The notes beneath the pieces were generated by a model that ran no database searches, was not told the origin of the DNA, and saw nothing but the letters and a program-made list of their open reading frames with translations. A stretch of DNA of 64,000 nt from NCBI RefSeq assembly GCF_050122995.1, contig NZ_JBNLIA010000015.1, positions 62,001 through 126,000 of the forward strand. The letters are read 5' to 3'. This document shows, piece after piece, positions 60,080 through 64,000 of this stretch. The DNA is from Haloparvum alkalitolerans. GTDB taxonomy: Archaea > Halobacteriota > Halobacteria > Halobacteriales > Haloferacaceae. The position numbers and the translations under genes were made by a program. Within the stretch, counting starts at the first letter, position 1; each line of letters starts with the position of its first letter.

Positions 60080-61135
60080 TCAGAACGTGTAGTCGTTCTC
60101 CCCCGTCTCCGACTCCAGGAAGGCGGTCAGCAGGTCGATCGTCGCCGCGACGTCGTCGCCGTCCGCGGTCTCGGTCACCGTGTGGAGGTACCGCGTCGGG
60201 ATCGACAGCGCGCCGACCGGCTTCGCGCCCGCGCTGTTCTGGAACCCGGCCGTGTCCGTCCCGCCCGCGGGCAGCACTTCCGTCTGGTGGTCGATCCCTT
60301 CCGCCGCCGCAACGTCCCGGAGCCGCGCCGTCACCTTCGGGTTCGTGATCACCGAGGAGTCCTTCAGCTTGATCGCGGCTCCCTCGCCCAGCCGGGTGAC
60401 CGCGTCGGCCTCGTCGGGGATCTGCGGCACGTCGTTCGCCACGGTCACGTCCAGCGCCACCGCCAGGTCGGGGTCGATGTCGACGCCGAGCGCCTCGGCG
60501 CCGCGGAGGCCCACCTCCTCCTGGACGGTCGCGGCGAAGTGGACCGTCACCGCCGGGTCCTCGATCCGCCGCGCCGCTTCCAGCATCGCGAGGACGCAGA
60601 CCCGGTCGTCGAGCGCCTTTCCGGTCACGCGGTCGCCCATCCGCGTGGTCGTCTGGTCGAGCGTCACGAGGTCGCCCACGTCGACGAGGTCCCCGACCGC
60701 CTCGCCGTCGCGGCCCACGTCGATGTAGACGTCCGAGACCTCGTCGTCCGCCTCGCGTTGCTCCTCCGTGAGCGTGTGCGGCGGAACCGACCCGATGACG
60801 CCGGTGAGATCCGCCTCCTCGGCGTGGACCGTCACGCGCTGAGCGCGCAGGACGCGGGCGTCGAAGCCGCCGAGCGGGTCCACCTGCAGGAACCCCTCGT
60901 CGGTGACGTGTCTGACCATGAAGCCGATCTCGTCCATGTGGGCGGCGACGGCGACCGCGTAGTCACTTTCGCCCTCGATCGTGCCCACGACGTTGCCCAT
61001 CGCGTCGGAGCGCACGCGGTCGACGCTCTCCGCGAACTCGCGGCGGACGATCTCGCGGACGCGGTCCTCGTAGCCGGGGACGCCCCGCGCCTCGGTCAAC
61101 TCGCGCAGCAGGTCGAAGTCGAAGTCGAACGACAT
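60080..61135 (-). CDS. M42-family metallopeptidase
   Basis: A 351-residue M42 aminopeptidase. Metal and catalytic motifs: VAAHMDEIGFMV near 67, the GKALDDRVCVLAML near 170, FAATVQEEVGLRGAEAL near 202, ALDVTVANDVP near 226, and GGTDTAGFQNS near 290 with the later H in IPTRYLHTVTE. Homo-oligomeric cytosolic peptidases of this family trim peptides. An in-frame ATG nine codons upstream (61162) is also possible; 61135 gives the normal start. Confidence 0.92.
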   Translation of the reverse strand: MSFDFDFDLLRELTEARGVPGYEDRVREIVRREFAESVDRVRSDAMGNVVGTIEGESDYAVAVAAHMDEIGFMVRHVTDEGFLQVDPLGGFDARVLRAQRVTVHAEEADLTGVIGSVPPHTLTEEQREADDEVSDVYIDVGRDGEAVGDLVDVGDLVTLDQTTTRMGDRVTGKALDDRVCVLAMLEAARRIEDPAVTVHFAATVQEEVGLRGAEALGVDIDPDLAVALDVTVANDVPQIPDEADAVTRLGEGAAIKLKDSSVITNPKVTARLRDVAAAEGIDHQTEVLPAGGTDTAGFQNSAGAKPVGALSIPTRYLHTVTETADGDDVAATIDLLTAFLESETGENDYTF

Positions 61136-61172
61136 GCCCGAGCGTGGCGGCTCCGTCGACATAACCGCGGAG

Positions 61173-61239
61173 GTTCCGGAACGCCGACCCGGATCCGCGC
61201 ACGGATCCACCAAGAACCAGTTTACCGTTGTTCCGGAAC
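61173..61239. promoter_or_regulatory. Pair of GTTCCGGAAC palindromes in a divergent promoter
   Basis: The perfect 10-base palindrome GTTCCGGAAC occurs at 61173-61182 and 61230-61239, 57 bases apart centre to centre, each followed by GC. They lie between the divergent M42 peptidase (start 61135) and MTH865-family gene (start 61271). The second copy is just before the CTTTTG box of the latter. Two identical palindromes flanking both promoters are typical of an operator pair; no regulator is adjacent. Confidence 0.6.
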
Positions 61240-61270
61240 GCTTTTGCGGTCCGTGGCTGGACGTGGAGAC

Positions 61271-61528
61271 ATGACTGACGTCGAAGCCGAACTCCGTGCA
61301 CAGTTCCGCGACGCCTTCGAGGGCGCAGACTTTCCGGTCGACAGCCAGATGGACCTCGTTCCGGCGCTGCCGGACGGTCCGGCGACGAAGTTCGAGGCCG
61401 GCGACGTGAGCTTCACCGCGATGGAGCTCGCGGCCAAGTTGGGCAGCGAACAGGAGTTCCCCTACGCCGACGTGGACTCCCTCGTCGACGACGTCATCGA
61501 GGGGCTGAAGTCGCAGGGCATGCTCTGA
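61271..61528 (+). CDS. MTH865-family protein
   Basis: An 85-residue alpha-helical protein with the MTH865 pattern: ELRAQFRDAFEGADFPVDS, LVPALPDGPATKFEAGDVSFTA (split at the middle), and FPYADVDSLVDDVIEGLK. The structure of the Methanothermobacter member is an EF-hand-like helical fold, without known function. Expressed divergently from the M42 peptidase, near two palindromic sites. Confidence 0.85.
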   Translation: MTDVEAELRAQFRDAFEGADFPVDSQMDLVPALPDGPATKFEAGDVSFTAMELAAKLGSEQEFPYADVDSLVDDVIEGLKSQGML

Positions 61529-61622
61529 GTCGGCCGGACCGCACTCGCGACCTCCGTTCTGCCGTGCTAGCGACGACTGACACCGACGAGAGGTTCTTGA
61601 GCCCCGCGTCCCTACGCGGGGT

Positions 61623-62267
61623 GTGGTCGTCGACATCGTCCGACTCCTGCCGGCGTGGCTGCTCGTCGGCGTCGCGCTGGGGCTTGCCGCGACCGGCGTC
61701 GTCGCCGCGACCTTCTACGCCGCCGACCGGCTGTTCCCGGCTCGCAACCGCGCCGGCGGCGGGCCCAGCGTGGACGGCGCCGAACGCCGACGGATGGAGG
61801 TGCGAGACTACCTGCGCTCCATCGGGGAGCGCGTCCGCGAGAACCACGCGGTCGACGGCGTGACGGTTCCGTTCTTCCTCCCCGAGCGCGAGGTGGCGAT
61901 CACCTTCGACGCACACGACTACTTCCGACTGCGCGAGGCCGGTGTCAGCGCCGTGCTCGCCGAGCACGAACTCCCCGGCCACTCGCTGGGCCGGCGGCTC
62001 CCCTTCGACGTGCCCGAACCGGAACCGCGGGCCCGCCGGACGCCGAATCCGGTCGCGGCCGCGTTCGACGAACTCGGCGTCCCGCGAACCGCGGACGCCG
62101 CGGCGGTCAAGCGGGCCTACCGCGAGCGCGTCAAGGAGGTCCACCCCGACCAGGGGGGCGACGAGGCGGCGTTCAGGCGCGTCCGCGAGGCGTACGCCAC
62201 CGCGAGCGCACACGTCGAGGGAGAGGCTTCGGTCGATCCGGTCCCGGAGACTCGGGGGACCCGGTAG
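61623..62267 (+). CDS. Membrane-anchored J-domain protein
   Basis: A 214-residue protein. Residues 8-33 form a membrane helix. The middle 100 residues are soluble. Residues 140-200 are a J-domain with the HPD motif in VKEVHPDQGGDEAAFRRV. A J-domain at the C-terminus of a single-span protein could recruit DnaK to the membrane (inference). The GTG at 61623 is the only start giving the helix. Confidence 0.8.
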   Translation: MVVDIVRLLPAWLLVGVALGLAATGVVAATFYAADRLFPARNRAGGGPSVDGAERRRMEVRDYLRSIGERVRENHAVDGVTVPFFLPEREVAITFDAHDYFRLREAGVSAVLAEHELPGHSLGRRLPFDVPEPEPRARRTPNPVAAAFDELGVPRTADAAAVKRAYRERVKEVHPDQGGDEAAFRRVREAYATASAHVEGEASVDPVPETRGTR

Positions 62268-62288
62268 CCGTCCGGACCACCGAGGCTC

Positions 62289-63602
62289 TCACTCCGCCAA
62301 CAGCTCCGCGACCGCGTCGCTCGCGGCCCGCCCGCTCGCCATCGCACCCTGTATCGAGGACCACTCGGTGTAGTCGCCGGCCAGACACACCGGCCCGTCG
62401 GGGTCGTCGACGCTCGGCAGGTCCGCCCGGAACCCCGGCGGCTGTGCGAACTGTGCGAACGGGATCCGGTCGACTGCGACGGGCTCCAGTCCCTCGAAGG
62501 AGCGCTCGGGGAACCACGACGCCAGCGCCTCGCGGGTCGCCGCGTGGAGCGTTCCGTCGTCGGCGTCGGGCGCCGCCTCGTCGACGAACGTCGCGTTGAT
62601 CAGCGCGCGGTCGTCGGGCGCGTACTCCGGCGCGACGTCGGACATCGGGACGACCGTGTTCGGCCGCTCGTCGCCCGCGTTGAGAAGGATCCGACCGCCG
62701 GCTTCGAAGGTGGCTCCCTCCGGAAGCGTGTACCACGCGGAGACGCAACCGACGCCCTCCGTCGGGACCGAGCGCACGTCGGTCAGTCGGCGCGCCGTCT
62801 TCGGGTCCGCGGCCACGACGACGGCGTCCGCGGCGTGGGCGGTGCCGTCAGCGAAGGAGACGGTCGCGTCCGCGCCGTCGGCGCTCCCCCCTTCCTCGCC
62901 GCCCTCGGCGTCGATCCGGACGACTTCGCGACTGGTCTCGATCCGCGCGCCGGCCTCGCTCGCGCGGGCCGCCAACTGGTCGGGGACCGCGGCCATGCCA
63001 GCAGCCGGCACCGCGATTCCGCCGCGGCTCATCGCGCGGAAGGTGTACTCGAACACCTGCGAGGAGGTCGAGAGACTCCGGTCGAGCGTGATCCCGCCGT
63101 AGAACGGCTCGACGAAGCGCTCGACGTAGGCGTCGGAGAACCCCCACTCGTCGAGGTACTCGCGGATCGACTCGTCCGGACCGACGAAGAACTCCACCTC
63201 GGGGCGCCGGAGGAGGTCGTGTCTGAGCGCGAGCGTCCGGAGCTTGTCGGTCAGCGGTACCTCGTGGTTCAGCGCGGACTCGACCGCGTGGCGGGGGTCC
63301 CGGATCGGGTCGGAGAGGACGGCTCGGGACCCATCGCGACAGATCGTCGCGCCGGGCGCGAACCGCCGGAGGTCGAGCGCGTCGAGGTCGAGTTCCTCGC
63401 GGACCGCCGGGTAGGCGGTGAACAGCACCTGGAACCCGCGGTCGAGCGTGAACCCGTCGACGGTCCGGCTCCGAACGCGGCCACCGACGCGCTCGCGGCG
63501 CTCGAAGAGGGTCACGTCGCGGCCCCGCTCGGCCAGCCGGGCGGCCGCCGTCAGCCCCGCGAGCCCCCCGCCGACCACCGCGACCTCGGAGTCGTCGTCC
63601 AT
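62289..63602 (-). CDS. FAD-dependent amine oxidase/protoporphyrinogen oxidase-like protein
   Basis: A 437-residue flavoprotein. N-terminal dinucleotide motif VAVVGGGLAGLTAAARLAER, then RVGGRVRSRTVDGFTLDRGF. C-terminal FAD motif CLAGDYTEWSSIQGAMASGR near 405. It resembles protoporphyrinogen oxidase and carotenoid desaturase-like proteins of the NAD(P)-binding Rossmann amine-oxidase group. The substrate is unknown. Convergent with the J-domain gene and 117 bases from the next. Confidence 0.85.
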   Translation of the reverse strand: MDDDSEVAVVGGGLAGLTAAARLAERGRDVTLFERRERVGGRVRSRTVDGFTLDRGFQVLFTAYPAVREELDLDALDLRRFAPGATICRDGSRAVLSDPIRDPRHAVESALNHEVPLTDKLRTLALRHDLLRRPEVEFFVGPDESIREYLDEWGFSDAYVERFVEPFYGGITLDRSLSTSSQVFEYTFRAMSRGGIAVPAAGMAAVPDQLAARASEAGARIETSREVVRIDAEGGEEGGSADGADATVSFADGTAHAADAVVVAADPKTARRLTDVRSVPTEGVGCVSAWYTLPEGATFEAGGRILLNAGDERPNTVVPMSDVAPEYAPDDRALINATFVDEAAPDADDGTLHAATREALASWFPERSFEGLEPVAVDRIPFAQFAQPPGFRADLPSVDDPDGPVCLAGDYTEWSSIQGAMASGRAASDAVAELLAE

Positions 63603-63719
63603 GCCCGTCGTTGGGTGCGCGGGGCCAAAAGTCCCGGCGGCGGAGGGCGGCGGTCCGCTCCCGCGGCCGAGCGAGCCGAGACGGGAAGGGCTTAGTCGCC
63701 GCTGTCACAAGGGCCGTGC

Positions 63720-64000
63720 ATGGAGACGACGGACGCGTTCGAGGGGCTGGAGTGCCGAGGCTGCGGCGCCGTCCACGACGCGACGACGGCCGGCCGGTGC
63801 CCGGAGTGTGACGGGTCGCTCGACCCGACCTACGACTACGACGCCGTCGATTCGGCGGCGTTCCGCGAGGCGGCTTCCGAGGCCGCACGCGGCCGCGGAG
63901 TCGGACGGTTCGACGCGCTGCTACCGTTCCCGGCCGCGGCGCTCCCCGGGGCGGCCGAGGGGGGGACGCCGCTCGTGAGCGCCGACCGGCTCGCCGGCGA
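63720..64000 (+). CDS. thrC: Threonine synthase (partial, N-terminus)
   Basis: The first 93 residues of a protein cut by the window edge. It opens METTDAFEGLECRGCG, with a zinc ribbon (CRGC at 12-15, CPEC at 27-30), then a helix and GGTPLVSADRLAG, the start of the fold-type II PLP enzyme body. These features fit archaeal threonine synthase with its zinc ribbon; other fold-II enzymes cannot be excluded. Confidence 0.8.
   Translation, partial: METTDAFEGLECRGCGAVHDATTAGRCPECDGSLDPTYDYDAVDSAAFREAASEAARGRGVGRFDALLPFPAAALPGAAEGGTPLVSADRLAG

Overview
The window is chromosomal DNA of a haloarchaeon. GC is high, the proteins are strongly acidic, starts are mostly leaderless ATG or GTG, and the gene content is typically haloarchaeal: fused cytochrome oxidase CoxAC, Tat-exported halocyanins, CdrL/CdrS-FtsZ2, UbaA and NcsA, the ADHS/DHQ-synthase-II aromatic pathway, aIF2-beta, Rpo12, Pcc1 and dph5. 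The style of the GC-rich intergenic repeats reminds me of Halorubrum or a close relative; that genus call is from memory and not proven. I see no rRNA, tRNA, CRISPR array, transposase or plasmid gene.

Layout. 0.1-2.7 kb: DRG GTPase and small membrane or unknown proteins. 2.8-7.1 kb: aa3-type terminal oxidase (coxB, fused coxAC, coxD) with two small membrane proteins. 7.2-11.3 kb: stress protein, acetyltransferase, DUF3179 protein coupled to AlaX, and an HD-domain protein with an unusual leader. 11.4-16.2 kb: translation and tRNA genes (dph5, pcc1-rpoP-rpl37ae, DUF2103, DUF4442, hydrolase, ncsA). 16.3-18.6 kb: cell-division locus cdrL / cdrS-ftsZ2 with a striking operator array. 18.8-20.3 kb: degenerate PAS/kinase protein and aIF2-beta. 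20.4-21.25 kb: two structured repeat elements head to head. 21.3-26.3 kb: cytochrome bc cluster in which a halocyanin accompanies cytochrome b and no Rieske gene is seen. 26.5-34.4 kb: NAD-kinase-like protein, M28 peptidase, DUF420, methyltransferase, VUT transporter with an RHH protein, ribosomal L15e, and the E1-like UbaA. 34.5-44.9 kb: a maltodextrin/starch utilisation locus with ABC importer (two permeases, binding lipoprotein, ATPase), intracellular GH13 and GH15 enzymes, and a TrmB-type regulator. 45-48.3 kb: Rio2 kinase, lipoate-ligase-like protein, endonuclease IV, MGMT-like protein. 48.7-55.4 kb: aromatic amino acid genes trpCBA, ADHS, an SDR, a repeat element, DHQ synthase II. 55.4-64 kb: DUF7095, S9 and M42 peptidases, glycosyltransferase, second halocyanin, MTH865 protein, J-domain protein, FAD amine-oxidase-like protein, and the start of threonine synthase.

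How the genes work together. The oxidase, bc cluster and halocyanins outline an aerobic electron-transfer chain with copper proteins as likely carriers. NcsA and UbaA are two parts of the SAMP-dependent tRNA thiolation route. The trp and aro genes supply tryptophan and the common aromatic precursor.

Most notable is a family of long, structured intergenic elements at 20.4-21.25, about 40.0 and 53.6-54.0 kb. The boxes (ACCCAGAAAGCCC and CCCTTTCAGTCC, then CCTCCCCAGCCTC) are conserved, while the stems between them differ in sequence but keep perfect pairing. That covariation is the mark of selected structure. Other points worth checking are a GTAAGAC operator array at cdrS, an L37Ae without zinc ligands, an MGMT-like protein with Asp in place of the alkyl-acceptor Cys, and shared promoter motifs in the starch locus.
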